This document shows, in pieces, positions 11,481 to 23,191 of a stretch of DNA of 64,000 nucleotides (positions are counted from its first letter, which is position 1; each line of letters starts with the position of its first letter). The translations under genes were made by a program, and so were the position numbers. Source of the DNA: Anisus vortex (lineage: Eukaryota > Mollusca > Gastropoda > Planorbidae); contig OX421495.1 of assembly GCA_949126835.1 (NCBI GenBank), forward strand, positions 18,877,079 to 18,941,078, written 5' to 3'. The notes under the pieces are model-generated. The model was not told the origin of the DNA. It searched no databases and worked only from the letters and a program-made list of their open reading frames with translations.

Positions 11481-13600
11481 ATATGTTCTCGCTTACCGGC
11501 CCTTAAATGGTAAAAAAGCTCGGTAAATTATACTGGAATATTGGCAATTTCCAGAGGGAAAACAATTAAAACGTAAAAACATGTTGGCCTACCTATAGAT
11601 TTGCTGATTTAGAAGTATCTATTTCCCGGAAAATTTAGGGAATAATTAGATGTAACAGTTTTATTTGAACATGATCTCATATTATATTATCTAGTCACGG
11701 GAGACGAAAAGAGTCAGTGGTGTGATTTAAACAATATAAACAGTGACGCATGACAGAGATTTCAATTTCAGTTCGTCCTTACAACCTTGCACGTCAACTC
11801 TCTTTCTTCTAAGTCGGCTCTTTAGGCAGATTGACAATAATTATGTGTGTAAAAGGTGCGGGGAGGGGAGATGGGTTAGCTGCACCCCCACACGTTTATT
11901 TCCACAGAGTTCCATCTAAAAGAAATTGGGTTGCGGTAATGGGTGTCGCCGGCACGCGCCCATTAGGCTTTCGAGCACTTTGCTCCCTAACTTTCGCCCC
12001 CTCTCCCTCCCCCTAACCCTTCTTCGTATTTCTCTAGGGAAGTATCAGTGGTCGAGAGATGGGGGGGATCTTAACACACTGGTCAACTATCTTGTTTAAT
12101 GTTGTGATTGTGTGTGTGTGTGGGGATGAGAAAGGCATGGGAGGGGGGCGTGTGGGTGGGTGGGGGACTCGATGACAGGAATCAAGCTATGGGTTATCAA
12201 CGGCATACGGTTTGGCGGTTTATTCTTGAGGGCTCAGGTTACGTTCGCTGATCGATGGCTTGTCAGTAAATCGATCCTGGACTACAGTTGGAATTAAATT
12301 ATTGTCAAACAACTAGCCAATGCACCCCCTACCCCTACCCTTGTTTCCCGATTGTTTTTCTTTACGAAAAAAAAAATTGAGCACATTCACAATTTGACAG
12401 TTTGATGTCTATACAATGGCATGGAAATATTAACTCTTGTAACGTTTTTTTAAATGATAAAATCAAAGCTACAACACCTTTTTTTTATCCCACCTTGTTA
12501 GTATAATATAGAGAAATTTTTTACTCCCTTTCTATTAACATGCGCTGTCTGTCTGATTGTCTGCTTGCAAAACTTTGCATCGATTTTTCGACCACTTCCC
12601 GTCGTCCAATTGAGCTGAAACTTGGGCAGCAGACTTGTCCCGACTAACAATACATTTTCAGCATCATAGCCTTTGGAATAGTCACGAATTTCTTCGACCA
12701 ATTTGCGAATCGGAGAACATATATCACGTAAAACATGGCTGCCTCTACCGGAAGAGACGGAAGTAAATAAACTTTTCGAATGTGTTCGTTTTTACAAAAT
12801 AAATAGAATGAAAACGACACAATGTAGCCGAAACAAAGCGAGCTATCTTTTTTTTTTTTTTTGTGGGCTAAAGCTAGAAAAAAAAAAGGATGCGCAAAAT
12901 TTTGTGTGGAAATTTATAAGGTATGATATCAATCACTTTTCTTTATTTTAATTTATCAAAATATAAATCAAATATAAATTTAGTTTACAAAGAAAGGGAG
13001 TTAAATAAAAACTTAGTTTTCGTGGGTTAGTTTTTCTTTAATATTATTTTCACACAAAAAAAAACGTGTTTTCGTTTTGTTTTCATTTCGTTTTTCTTTA
13101 TATATATATATATTTTTTTTTTGCGTTCGGGTGGCGGGTATTGTCAATTTATTGATATTTTATTTATTGTGTTTGTTTCTATGTAAGGACGCAATCTGCA
13201 TTGGTTTGTGTTATTCTTTGTTTCATTTTCTTATCGTTTATAGATTCCACACCCCACTATTTTTTTATTTGAATGAATGTCTTTCAGTCATTTATTTGAG
13301 ATCTAAACATTTTGTTGTAATATAACTCTAATCTCAATCACACTATAAACTCTACGTTTAGTAACAAAAAATAAATATTTACGAATTAAAAGAACGAAAA
13401 AAAAACAATTAGCTTTCTCTCTTTTTTTTTTAGATCAACTTTTCCCGCCATTTACGGCCAGATAAACAACATAACAGGGTCGCCATAAGAAAACAAAATC
13501 AAGCTAAGAATCAAGCTTAGATTATCGTAATGTTCTAGTGATAAACCTTTCAGAATGTATTGTGGCCCTAGTCAAAGTCGAAAACAGGATTTTTTTCCAG
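11481..13600. other. Unannotated spacer with one possible old repeat
   Basis: AT-rich sequence with C- and G-runs. The stretch at about 12540-12720 (with 'aattgagctgaaacttggg') resembles widespread non-coding repeats of mollusc genomes, but I cannot assign a family. A TA microsatellite lies at about 13098-13112. No exon was supported. Confidence 0.35.
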
Positions 13601-14179
13601 GGGCGTGGGTTGAACTTTCACGTGATAAACATTACTTTTTTAAAACCAAATTATCCAAATTTAGTACATTATCCCCCAAATAGTACATAGTAAATGATAC
13701 ATTATTTAAAAACCTGTTAAAATTTATCTTCACTCAGCCCCCCCGCCCCCACCTAAACCTCGTGGCTTCGCCTCTGGCCCTGGTGAATTTTTTCATAATC
13801 TAGTTCTAATACAGACGCCAAGCTGGAAAACCGTGTAGAAATTCCTGACACTGATAATCTTGTAGAGGCAAAATACAAGTTAATGGTGCACGAAGTAGAG
13901 GGAATACAATAAACATAATAACAGGGTAGCGAAACGAAAGCGTTTGGGAAACGCTGATTCCAATATCATAACAGTCAGGCTACTAATCTATTATTCCAAT
14001 AATCACTAGGACTACAGTAGGATTACATATCTTTCGCTACTTTCCAGTGCACTCCAAACCCTTCTCCCTAACCTCCCTACTCTCTCTCTCTCTCTAAAAT
14101 CTGCGTCTTGAGACGAGTACTAAATGAAAGCTAAACTTCCAGACTCCAATACTCAAGAAGGAATAAGGTCGAGCTTCCA

Positions 14180-14379
14180 NNNNNNNNNNNNNNNNNNNNN
14201 NNNNNNNNNNNNNNNNNNNNNNNNNNNNNNNNNNNNNNNNNNNNNNNNNNNNNNNNNNNNNNNNNNNNNNNNNNNNNNNNNNNNNNNNNNNNNNNNNNNN
14301 NNNNNNNNNNNNNNNNNNNNNNNNNNNNNNNNNNNNNNNNNNNNNNNNNNNNNNNNNNNNNNNNNNNNNNNNNNNNNNN
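14180..14379. other. Assembly gap of 200 N
   Basis: Exactly 200 consecutive undetermined bases. The round number suggests a placeholder rather than a measured distance. The two open frames spanning it are meaningless. Confidence 0.99.
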
Positions 14380-15006
14380 TTAAATTTCAACAACCAAAAG
14401 CAACATTAGAGTGAATGGTGTAAAATAAAACAACGATAAACTCGGGAGATAGGGGAAATTGGTGAAGGTTTTGTATTTCAGTCACAACACTTGTATTTGA
14501 AAACAAACACCGGACAAAGACACCAATGTTGTGGATCATGTTGCAAACAGACACCCTTCCCCCACCCTCCCCTCCCTCTTTACACCACCGGCACCCTCCA
14601 GCCCCCCACCCCACTTGTCCTTATCTCGTATGTAAAAAATAAATAAAAAAGTTTAAAAAAATGTAGGCGGATGCTCCCTTGTCGATCTAAATTGTTTTCT
14701 CGTGTTGGAGAGCTACAGGAAGTACAGCTTTCAAAGCGTGAGTGTCCGTTGCTTTCATGTGTGGCGCGGGGGATGCCACCTCGTGGGCTCTCAGACAATC
14801 ACGCAACTCAAGGTCTGTAATAGGGTTGGACCAGCAGATTGCTTGCTTTCTTTATGTTGTTTTTTTTTGTTCGTTTCATCCCTTCAGTCTTTTACTAAAT
14901 CGAAAATCTTTCACATAGTTATTTTCATTCACGACTTTCGTAGTTTAACATGTTACAAATGTCGTTTAAATGTCATTGACATATTTTATATTACTATTGT
15001 AAGTAG

Positions 15007-15272
15007 AGGGCACGGTGGTCGAGCGGCAGCGCGTTCGACTGGCGATCGGAAGTTTCTGGGTTCGAATCCTGGTGCAGGCTAGGATATATTTTCCCGGGAC
15101 TTGAGGGTGTCCCTGAGTCTACCCAGCTCTGATGGGCACCTGACATTAGTTGGGGTAAATTAAAAGCGGCTTTGCATTGTGCTGGACACACATCCCCTCG
15201 AATGCCGTGGCCACAGAAATTGGTGAACGCTGCTTCACCAGCCCTATGATCAGTTTGGTCAGAAGGGTACTT
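15007..15272 (+). mobile_element. tRNA-derived SINE, near full length
   Basis: The head GGCACGGTGGTCGAGCGGCA holds an A-box-like sequence, and GGTTCGAATCC at about 15059-15069 is a canonical B box. The body contains 'cccgggacttgagggtgtcc', 'gagtctacccagctctgatg' and 'ccgtggccacagaaattgg'. The tail ends 'gggtacttta', where a hAT MITE is inserted. This is the best-preserved plus-strand copy and a useful reference for the family. Confidence 0.85.
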
Positions 15273-15457
15273 TATGGGTCGGCAACCTACGGCACGCGTG
15301 CTATACTTGGCTCGCGGAGCCATTTTCATTGACACGCCCCAAAAAGTCAATTCAAGTCTCTTCTGCAAGAAAATAGAAGGATGCATTTTAAGGCTGTTGG
15401 CACGCTGAATGATTTAGAAATCTTACTTTGGCACTCTAAAAAGGTTGTCGACCCCTG
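15273..15457. mobile_element. hAT MITE inserted in a SINE tail
   Basis: The left end reads TATGGGTCGGCAACCTACGG with the subterminal 'ggcacgcgtg'. The right end is AAAGGTTGTCGACCCCTG. The termini are inverted with few mismatches. It is about 185 bp, of the same family as the 8553-8760 MITE. Flanks 'tacttta' and 'ccttaga' may be an eroded duplication. Confidence 0.65.
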
Positions 15458-15459
15458 CC

Positions 15460-16379
15460 TTAGAATATCTTTAACAAGTCTAGCTGATATTTTCATGGAA
15501 CCTTACTGTCAATTCAGTAAAAAAAAAAATCTCTATGATTTGTTTTTATTGACAGGAAATACATGAATCTGTTTCGCATTTGATTGCGATAAAATGCCGG
15601 TGGCGGTTAACAGAAAAAAAAATAAAGAAATTAAAATACAAAATTTACACTACGGTATTTTTGTTTTAAAAGCAGTTTATTATTTTAATTCAGATTTTTG
15701 TCTCTACATTTTCACGTCCAAAAACAGCCAGTAAAGACTCTACAAATAGATGCCCGTATGTCTGGGTTGATCATAGATGAGCGGAAGACGATGAAGTCCG
15801 GGCGTAAGGCCGGGCAATTGACGATGGGATGGGGGGGGGGGAGAGAATGGGGCGTTATCAATTCTGATTACCATTTAAAGACTAGAGTCCCCTGGCGTCT
15901 GTAAAAACATTTACCCAGACAGAAAATAAAATAAAAAAAAATGAAAAAAAAAAAAGGAGATTTAGAGAGAGAAAAAAATGGTTGATTCGAATGTAGTCAC
16001 AAAGAGACAGTTTAAAGCCTCGCCTTTCAAGGCTGCGTGAGTTAATCTCAGCTTGGAATTGACCGCTGAGTGAGTGGCATTACCAGCAGACACGGCTCAT
16101 TCTTTCTTATTTAGGAAGATAAATCTTTTTTTCTTTCTTTCCTTGATTCTTTCTTTTTTCTCTCTTTCTTTCTTCTTTTCTTTCTTTTATATATCCTACT
16201 TTCTTTCAGTCTTCCTCTTTCATGCAGTGGTTTTGTTGTTTGTTTTCTAATTCCCAGTGTTGGTTTTAATGACTGTGTTTTTTTGTTGAATGAAAAGATG
16301 AGGTGTTAATAGGGGAGAGAATGCAAAACGTGTCCCAGTGAGTCAGAATGGATGTGATAGATTTTGAAAAGTCGCACGC
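15460..16379. other. Low-complexity spacer upstream of the LTR element
   Basis: It contains a poly-G run (about 15833-15840), an A-rich block at 15930-15980 and a CT-rich TTTCTTTC tract at about 16130-16210. I saw no gene or element terminus. Confidence 0.4.
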
Positions 16380-16383
16380 CCGG

Positions 16384-17056
16384 TGTTACGTCCACAATCC
16401 CCTTGTGGCCAGAGCTGTGTAGATCTTGCTGATAATTCTCGTTAGTCCTAGGGGAGACTTTAATTATTAGTATTTATGTTTCAGTATTACACGAACTCTT
16501 CTTATAGTCCTGGGCACAATTCAGTATTTGTATTCCAACATTTCCTTCCTTGTAAATTATGGTAGTAGATAAATCTTATAGTAATGTATACAACACAATA
16601 GGATAGTAACTTGACAAAGAAGCTTCAGTGTAACTGTTGTTGATAGTTTATTTCAGGTGGTATGTTCAATATATACAATATATCTATTATGTACAGTTAG
16701 AATAAAATAGTGCAAACACAAACGTTCAAAGGAACATATTTTGAAACTCTCTGTCTTTCAGACAAAACAAATCATTAAATACTATCCGAGTGGTGCAAGG
16801 GACAGACCCATTACCAGTAGGGGTGAAAATCATGGTATCATTACAAAACTCATAACAAAAACGATATGAACTTCCCCTATTAAATAATGAGTCGTTCCCA
16901 GACTCTGAGAATTTGAGATCAACACAGAATCCCAGCATTACCTAGAACCTTTCGTTTTCCTACTAAACGTCCTAATATCGCGTGTAGTAAGAAAAGAGAG
17001 AGAGAGAAGAATAAACATTGCGTGTTCCAATTCTTGGAAAAACAATATACATGACA
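16384..17056 (-). repeat. 3' LTR of the Ty3 element
   Basis: It is 673 bp, and with the element in minus orientation it starts TGTCATG and ends CGTAACA. By eye it matches the other LTR at every position. A 70-codon frame on the minus strand occurs identically in both LTRs and is incidental. A GA microsatellite lies near the sense 5' end (about 16996-17008 on the plus strand). Confidence 0.95.
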
Positions 17057-17069
17057 CGCCCCCACCCAA
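17057..17069 (-). promoter_or_regulatory. Polypurine tract
   Basis: On the minus strand, GGGTGGGGGCG lies directly against the 3' LTR. A purine-rich, RNase H-resistant primer for plus-strand synthesis is expected at exactly this position in an LTR retrotransposon. One T and one C interrupt it. Confidence 0.7.
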
Positions 17070-18298
17070 TGAAAGAAATAATGTACCATAATTACCCAAG
17101 TAATACTCAACATGGTACATTTTTCGTACTTAACACTATCGTTTTAATAACCAACAATCAATGGAAGATTATTAGACAATTTAAGCAAACATGGCTCACT
17201 GGCACAACTAAATTATAAAAAGTGTCACTACCCAATGGTAATTGTGATTATAACGTGATGGACAAATATTTCACCGTTAGTATTAATATTAACTAATGTC
17301 TCAACAAGTACAAATAATTCAAAAATATTCTAGTCATTCTTATTTTAACTATGTACAGTTGTGTGGATTTCCACCAAAAATTTGCAAAAAGTTTTAATCT
17401 ATTTAAACAAATATAACATTGCTCAAACTCTGTCAATTTTCAACAGTTTACTTCTAATATACAAACCAAAAGATAAGTAATACATAACTCGAATCAAACT
17501 ATAGGTTACTTCCCCTTTAAATTACAGTGTCAACTTGACATTAACAGGGTTCATACCTAAGATGATGATACTTCCCCTTTTCTCAAATACGAGGAGAAAA
17601 TACACTCTAGTTACGATTACTACAGTAATCTAAATATTAAAATGTAATCCACAATTATGCGTTTTTGGCAAATTTAAAAGTTTAATATAAAAGATTGTTC
17701 AGGGTTGAATGAGTGCACACCTTTAGGTACCTTTGTTTCCCTCCATTCCCGGATATATGGAATATATAACAACCTATACAACATAGTGAATATCCACTAG
17801 TTTTTCCCATTCTATTACCATGATATAACAATTTAGCAATAGATTTCCAATATTATCTATTAATTTATACCAATTGATATTACATCTCTTTCTAAGATAA
17901 AAATTGTACATATTATTATTTAGTTCCATTCATTAACTAAAATAAAACAAGATAATAAATCAACTAGCTCAAAGTTTTCCCACTTAATTGCATGTGATGA
18001 CAATTACTTTTATCCATCCATATCAAGTAAATATGTGCATATTATATATTTATTGCATCATGCATCAACATTTAAATGGAATTTCTTTTCCATAATCAAA
18101 TGAATTTAAAATATATCAGAACATCAATATTATACATGATTATAAAAATTATTAATACTTTCAAAAGACTTGACTTCTGTATGATACAAGTATTCTATAG
18201 GTATTCCATAATCAAAATTCAAACGAATGATAGGTTATCATGAAACATTCTTAATGAATAAGTGAGATGATCTGAAAAAAGAAGTATGGGTTATTCAG
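17057..18298 (-). other. Non-coding 3' region of the Ty3 element
   Basis: About 1.24 kb of AT-rich sequence lies between the gag-pol stop codon and the 3' LTR. It has no open frame of useful length and no envelope-like features such as a signal peptide or transmembrane segments. Its length is notable because pol usually ends close to the polypurine tract. Confidence 0.7.
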
Positions 18299-21200
18299 TC
18301 AATCATGTAGCACCCGAGATAGAGTATCAGCTGTGACGTTGTCCCTACCCCTCAGGTGTTTTATGTTTAAGTCATAGGCTTGGAGGAATAAGCTCCATCT
18401 AACAAGCCTCTGGTTTTGCTTGACCCTGGAGAGAAAAGTCAGAGGGTTGTGGTCGGTCAGTATTTCTATCGGGTACCCAGAGCTGTTTACATAGAAATCA
18501 AACTGTTTTAACGCTAGGATCAACCCTAAAAGTTCCTTCTCACTTGTATTATAATTACGTTCATGGATATTGAATTTCTGTGAGTGGTAGCACACCGGGT
18601 GCTCTTCTCCGTGGTCATCCTGCTGAGTCAGCACCGCTCCCATCCCAGTATCGCACGCGTCTACTGCAATTTTAAAGGGTCTATCAAAACGCGGGGTCAC
18701 CAAAATAGGTGCCCTGGATAATCTTAACTTCAACTCATCAAACGCCTTTTGGCACTTGTCAGACCAAACAAAGCGATTGTTCTTCTTTAGTAGGTCAGTT
18801 AAGGGGCAAGCTACCGTAGAAAAGTCCTGGCAAAACTTACGATAATACCCGGCCATTCCAAGGTAACTACGGAGTTGTTTCCTTGTCTGTGGCACTGGGA
18901 CATTCTGAATAGCTTCTATTTTAGCATTTACTGGTTTAACCTTTCCACCACCCACTACATGTCCAAGATACTCGATAGTGGCATGTCCAAACTGACTCTT
19001 AGCCAGGTTTATTGTCAAATTGGCGTTATTCAGTCGTTCAAACAAGTGTCGTAGTTGACTGACATGTGTCTTGAAATCTGTACTATACACCACTATGTCG
19101 TCGAGGTAGGCATTACACTGGAAGATACCGCGAGTGAGGGTGTTTATAAGCCTTTGAAACGTCGCAGGGGCATTACGGAGTCCGAATGGCATGACCTTAT
19201 ACCTGTAAAGTCCGTCAGGTGTCACAAAGGCGGATACTTCCTGTGCCCGTGGCGTCAAAGGAATCTGAAAGTACGCGGAGAGAAGATCAATTTTTGTCAC
19301 ATACGTCGCATCACCTATCTTATCAATGAGGTCATCAATACGAGGAATGGGATACGAGTCAGTCTTTGTCAAATTATTTAATTTCCTAAAGTCTGTACAA
19401 AACCGCAATGTGTTGTCGGCTTTTGGTACCAACACACAGGGTGAAGACCATTCGCTATCACATTCTTCCACTATGTCATTTTCTAACATATACTTCACCT
19501 CTGCTCTAATATGTTCAAGTCTGATGGGGTTAACTCTATATGGATGCTGTTTAATTGGCCTGGCACCCTCAGTTAATACTACATCGTGTTCTATTAGATG
19601 TGTCCTCCTGGGAACATCTGTAAACAGTGACTTATATTCATGTACAAGCTCAATAATCTTCTCCTTATCTTCTACCGGAAGATGTTCTAGCCTTGTATCT
19701 AAACTCTTAAGGGCATCTGTATTATTAAGTTTACTTTCTGCAAACTTATATTCTATCCTAGATAAATCCGTCGGGACCCTAGCTAATGAAATCATGGGGA
19801 CCTCCCGTGGTTTACTCTTTTCCCTGGAAACATAGGGCTTAAGCAAATTAATATGGCATACCCTCTGCTTTTGTCTCCGGTCAGGAGTCTTTATCAAATA
19901 ATTGACCTCGCCAAGCTTTGACTCTATCTCATAGGGTCCACTAAACTTTGCACTTAAAGGCTGATTTTGCAAAGGTAGAAACACAAGAACTTTGTCACCT
20001 GGTGCAAAAGTTCTAGCTGTAGCTTTACGGTCATAGTTCTGTCTCATACGCTCCTGCATCTGTGGAAAATGAATCTTCACATGGTTAAAAGCATGATAAA
20101 GCCTATTTTTAAATTTATCTACATATGACAAAAGTCCAATCGGTTCACTGTCCGTTAGCCAAGTTTCATGTAGAAGTTTCAACGGACCTCTGACTGAGTG
20201 TCCATACACAAGTTCGAATGGGCTAAACCCCAGGGATTCCTGAGTGGCCTCCCTTGCAGCGAACAGTACATAAGGCACACCCTTATCCCAGTCTTTCTCG
20301 TTTTCATAACAGTACTTTTTAAGCATCGATTTTAATGTCTGATGAAACCTTTCCAGAGCTCCCTGGCTCTCAGGATGATAGGCACTTGATAGCCTATGGC
20401 TTATCCCTAATTGTTCCATGACTTGTTTGAAAATGTTCGAAGTAAAGTTAGTCCCCTGGTCGGACTGTACTGTCTTCGGTAGGCCATAACGTGTGAAGAA
20501 ATTTGTCAGGGCGTCTACCACCTTCACTGTTGTTATGTTCCGCAACGGAATGGCTTCCGGGAAGCGAGTGGATGAACACATGACTGTGAGCAGGTATTGA
20601 AAACCGGCTTTTGTTTTCGGCAACGGGCCCACGCAATCAATGAGTATATGACTGAATGGTTCGTCGAACGCTGGTATCGGCTGGAGTGGAGCGACAGGAA
20701 TTCGTTGGTTAGGACGTCCTACCATTTGGCATACGTGGCAAGTCTTGCAGTATTGTTCGACATCTCTTCTCAGTCCTGGCCAGTAGAAGTAAGGGAGGAT
20801 ACGGTGGTGCGTTTTCCGGACTCCCATGTGACCAGCGAAAGGAAGATCATGCGCCATACGCAGTATATCTTGACGATAGCACTTAGGTATTACAATCTGG
20901 TGAATACTGTCCCACTCGTTTGTACCTGAGTTGAGCGGTTTCGACTTTCTCATCAACACTTCATCTTTCATGTAGAAACATTCCGCCATTGCATCTGCAG
21001 TCTTTTCATCAACAGCTTTCATTCTGAGTTGCATTATTACTTCGTCATTCAATTGTTCTTTCACCAATTTCTGCTTTGGTGACAAAATGTTATCGTTCTC
21101 GGTTGCATCACCAGTTGTTAGTTCAGCAAAGAACGTAGCACTTAAATCGATGTCAGGTGTTTCTGTTATCACTGTTTCATTCGCATGTGTGTCTTCAGAA

Positions 21201-23191
21201 CAGACAAACACATCCTTCGTTGCACTACACGGCGTAGCAGGAGTCTTTACCGACTTCTTTTTATGCATTGCTCTTGTCAGTGCACATGTTGGGCGTTCAT
21301 TGGCAGGACGTAGGTTTTTGTCCTCCGCCATCTTTGTCTCCAACACTTTAACCATGGGCTCGACAGTGACTCTGCCGCCCATAATGTCATTTCCTAATAT
21401 CATGGAAACGCCTTTGACGGGTAGTGCGCGCCACACTCCCACTACGATGTTACCTGTAAAAATATCCGACTCGAGTTTTATTCTGTGCAGTGGAGCTTCC
21501 ACAGCCTCCATACTAGCACCTCTCAGCACAACAGACTCACCGGTACTGGTGGCATCCGTTAACGGCACACTGCCCTCCAGGATCACGCTGACAGCAGAAC
21601 CCGTGTCACGTAATATCTGTATTTTCTTCTTGCTGAGTACATCGATTTCTGTCGACACTGTCCCCTCGTAGACAAAGGGTCGAAAATCGGATAGGTCGTC
21701 CTCTTCCGGGACTTCAGGAACCATCTGTTCCTCACGGCCTTCTGAAAGCATAATAGATTGAGTACAGCTATTCTCTTTTACCTTAGATAGACTGTTCTCA
21801 AAAACCATCGACTCCACAACTATGGGCGATGCCGGCCGCATTTCTTTTGAGTTTCTTGACCCTGTGTTGCACACTTCTTCTGTCTGCTTGCTATCTTTCT
21901 GCACTCTGGCACAGTGTAGAATAGCACCTTGCTTCTTGGTAAGGATCCAACAATCTTTCTTCATGTGGCCCTCTTTCTTGCAATTGAAACATACCACCTT
22001 TGCTTTATTTACATCTGTCTGCTTCCTGAAATGAACTAAGTTACTATTATTATTTACACCACTGTTCTTATTATTGTTTTCACTTTTCTCTTTTGGTTTA
22101 CTAGCCTCCTTGGACTCTGGTTTGTGCACTTTGGGTTTGTCAGCATAATATGGCTTTATGCTGGCGTGAATTATGGCATAGTTATCTGCCAATCTAGCAG
22201 CTTCATGCACATCTTCAACCCCTCGGTCTGAGATGTGGGTTTTAATATCCACTCGAATACAATCATTGAATTCCTCAAACAATATTAGGTTCTTGAGTTT
22301 ATCAAACTCACTTACATTCTGTGACCTTAGCCACTGTTCTAACATTTTCTCCTTTTGTCTCAAAAAGTCTACATGAGTTTGATCATATGCCTTCTTTCTG
22401 TCTCTAAATAGCTTTCTATATTTTTCTGGTGTCAGGGAATAACTTTTTAGCACCCTATCTTTGATTACTTCATAGTCATTTATTTCCTCGGGTGTTAAAC
22501 TCAACACTACGTCCAATGCTTTTCCTTTGTTGAGAGTTGACCTTAACAATAAAGCCATCTTATCATCAGGGAACTGATAATCTACAGCTATCCTCTCAAA
22601 AAGCAAAAAGAAATCTTGAACATCTTCTTCTCTGAATATAGGCAAGTGTTGCTTCATTGCGCTAATATCCATACCATTGCTGTCCCTACGATGGTCAGGT
22701 CTGTTCATGCGTGCCATCTCTATCCTTTCTCTGCTTTCAATCCTAATTCTTTCATTTTCCCTTTCAGTTTCTATCCTAATTCTTTCATTTTCCCTTTCAG
22801 TTTCTATCCTAATTCTTTCCAATTCTCTCCTTTCCATACTTTCTAATTCCATTCTCTTCATAGCTAATTGGAATTTTAGGTTTTCACTCAACCCTTCATC
22901 TTCATCATTGTTTGATGATCTAGATGACATATTTCTTACCTCGTCTCCGTGGGCAATTACCTCGCCCCCACTGGGAGCTACATAACCTTCATTGATATCG
23001 TTCTGTCCCACTTCAACTACACTACCAGTGTTCATGGCATTCTGCCCGTTCAAACATGTCATAATTTCTTTGGTCAAACGATTACGATTAGGTCTTGCCT
23101 GTCCTGCCTCAATCCCAAAGGACTCAGCTAATTCTTTTAGTTCAGCAAATGACATGGCATTAAGTTCCTCACTTGATATATTCGAAGCCAT
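18299..23191 (-). CDS. Gag-Pol polyprotein, order Gag-PR-IN-RT-RNase H
   Basis: One 1630-residue frame carries all retrotransposition functions. In order: an N-terminal SAP-like stretch (about residues 14-47); a charged coiled coil with tandem ERENERIRIET copies (about 108-162); a SCAN-like capsid region (about 190-345); a CCHC zinc knuckle (C401, C404, H409, C414); an aspartic protease with DTGSA at 529-533; integrase with an HHCC finger (H781, H788, C818, C821), catalytic D852, D911 and E947 in D-D-35-E spacing, and a GPY module from G1085; reverse transcriptase with YLDD at 1362-1365; and RNase H with D1511, SEKELL near 1550 and D1580. All key residues are present. There is no gag-pol frameshift or stop, so processing must be entirely proteolytic. 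There is no chromodomain and no env. The ATG at 23191 was chosen because it is the first in frame, 367 bp inside the 5' LTR. Confidence 0.95.
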   Translation of the reverse strand: MASNISSEELNAMSFAELKELAESFGIEAGQARPNRNRLTKEIMTCLNGQNAMNTGSVVEVGQNDINEGYVAPSGGEVIAHGDEVRNMSSRSSNNDEDEGLSENLKFQLAMKRMELESMERRELERIRIETERENERIRIETERENERIRIESRERIEMARMNRPDHRRDSNGMDISAMKQHLPIFREEDVQDFFLLFERIAVDYQFPDDKMALLLRSTLNKGKALDVVLSLTPEEINDYEVIKDRVLKSYSLTPEKYRKLFRDRKKAYDQTHVDFLRQKEKMLEQWLRSQNVSEFDKLKNLILFEEFNDCIRVDIKTHISDRGVEDVHEAARLADNYAIIHASIKPYYADKPKVHKPESKEASKPKEKSENNNKNSGVNNNSNLVHFRKQTDVNKAKVVCFNCKKEGHMKKDCWILTKKQGAILHCARVQKDSKQTEEVCNTGSRNSKEMRPASPIVVESMVFENSLSKVKENSCTQSIMLSEGREEQMVPEVPEEDDLSDFRPFVYEGTVSTEIDVLSKKKIQILRDTGSAVSVILEGSVPLTDATSTGESVVLRGASMEAVEAPLHRIKLESDIFTGNIVVGVWRALPVKGVSMILGNDIMGGRVTVEPMVKVLETKMAEDKNLRPANERPTCALTRAMHKKKSVKTPATPCSATKDVFVCSEDTHANETVITETPDIDLSATFFAELTTGDATENDNILSPKQKLVKEQLNDEVIMQLRMKAVDEKTADAMAECFYMKDEVLMRKSKPLNSGTNEWDSIHQIVIPKCYRQDILRMAHDLPFAGHMGVRKTHHRILPYFYWPGLRRDVEQYCKTCHVCQMVGRPNQRIPVAPLQPIPAFDEPFSHILIDCVGPLPKTKAGFQYLLTVMCSSTRFPEAIPLRNITTVKVVDALTNFFTRYGLPKTVQSDQGTNFTSNIFKQVMEQLGISHRLSSAYHPESQGALERFHQTLKSMLKKYCYENEKDWDKGVPYVLFAAREATQESLGFSPFELVYGHSVRGPLKLLHETWLTDSEPIGLLSYVDKFKNRLYHAFNHVKIHFPQMQERMRQNYDRKATARTFAPGDKVLVFLPLQNQPLSAKFSGPYEIESKLGEVNYLIKTPDRRQKQRVCHINLLKPYVSREKSKPREVPMISLARVPTDLSRIEYKFAESKLNNTDALKSLDTRLEHLPVEDKEKIIELVHEYKSLFTDVPRRTHLIEHDVVLTEGARPIKQHPYRVNPIRLEHIRAEVKYMLENDIVEECDSEWSSPCVLVPKADNTLRFCTDFRKLNNLTKTDSYPIPRIDDLIDKIGDATYVTKIDLLSAYFQIPLTPRAQEVSAFVTPDGLYRYKVMPFGLRNAPATFQRLINTLTRGIFQCNAYLDDIVVYSTDFKTHVSQLRHLFERLNNANLTINLAKSQFGHATIEYLGHVVGGGKVKPVNAKIEAIQNVPVPQTRKQLRSYLGMAGYYRKFCQDFSTVACPLTDLLKKNNRFVWSDKCQKAFDELKLRLSRAPILVTPRFDRPFKIAVDACDTGMGAVLTQQDDHGEEHPVCYHSQKFNIHERNYNTSEKELLGLILALKQFDFYVNSSGYPIEILTDHNPLTFLSRVKQNQRLVRWSLFLQAYDLNIKHLRGRDNVTADTLSRVLHD

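Noticed and set aside
13597..13787. Possible short element with CCAGGG ends
   Set aside because: The inverted ends match for only six bases before diverging and no target duplication was found.
14580..14798. Minus-strand frame that might be an exon
   Set aside because: Two different frames are equally open here, no good donor was seen, and the 200-N gap nearby prevents context checks.
15019..15075. tRNA gene
   Set aside because: A and B boxes are present but a SINE body follows and the cloverleaf is not complete; the same applies at 7337, 33739 and 35634.
16726..16938. 70-codon frame repeated at 23901-24113
   Set aside because: It lies inside the LTR and is duplicated only because the LTRs are identical.
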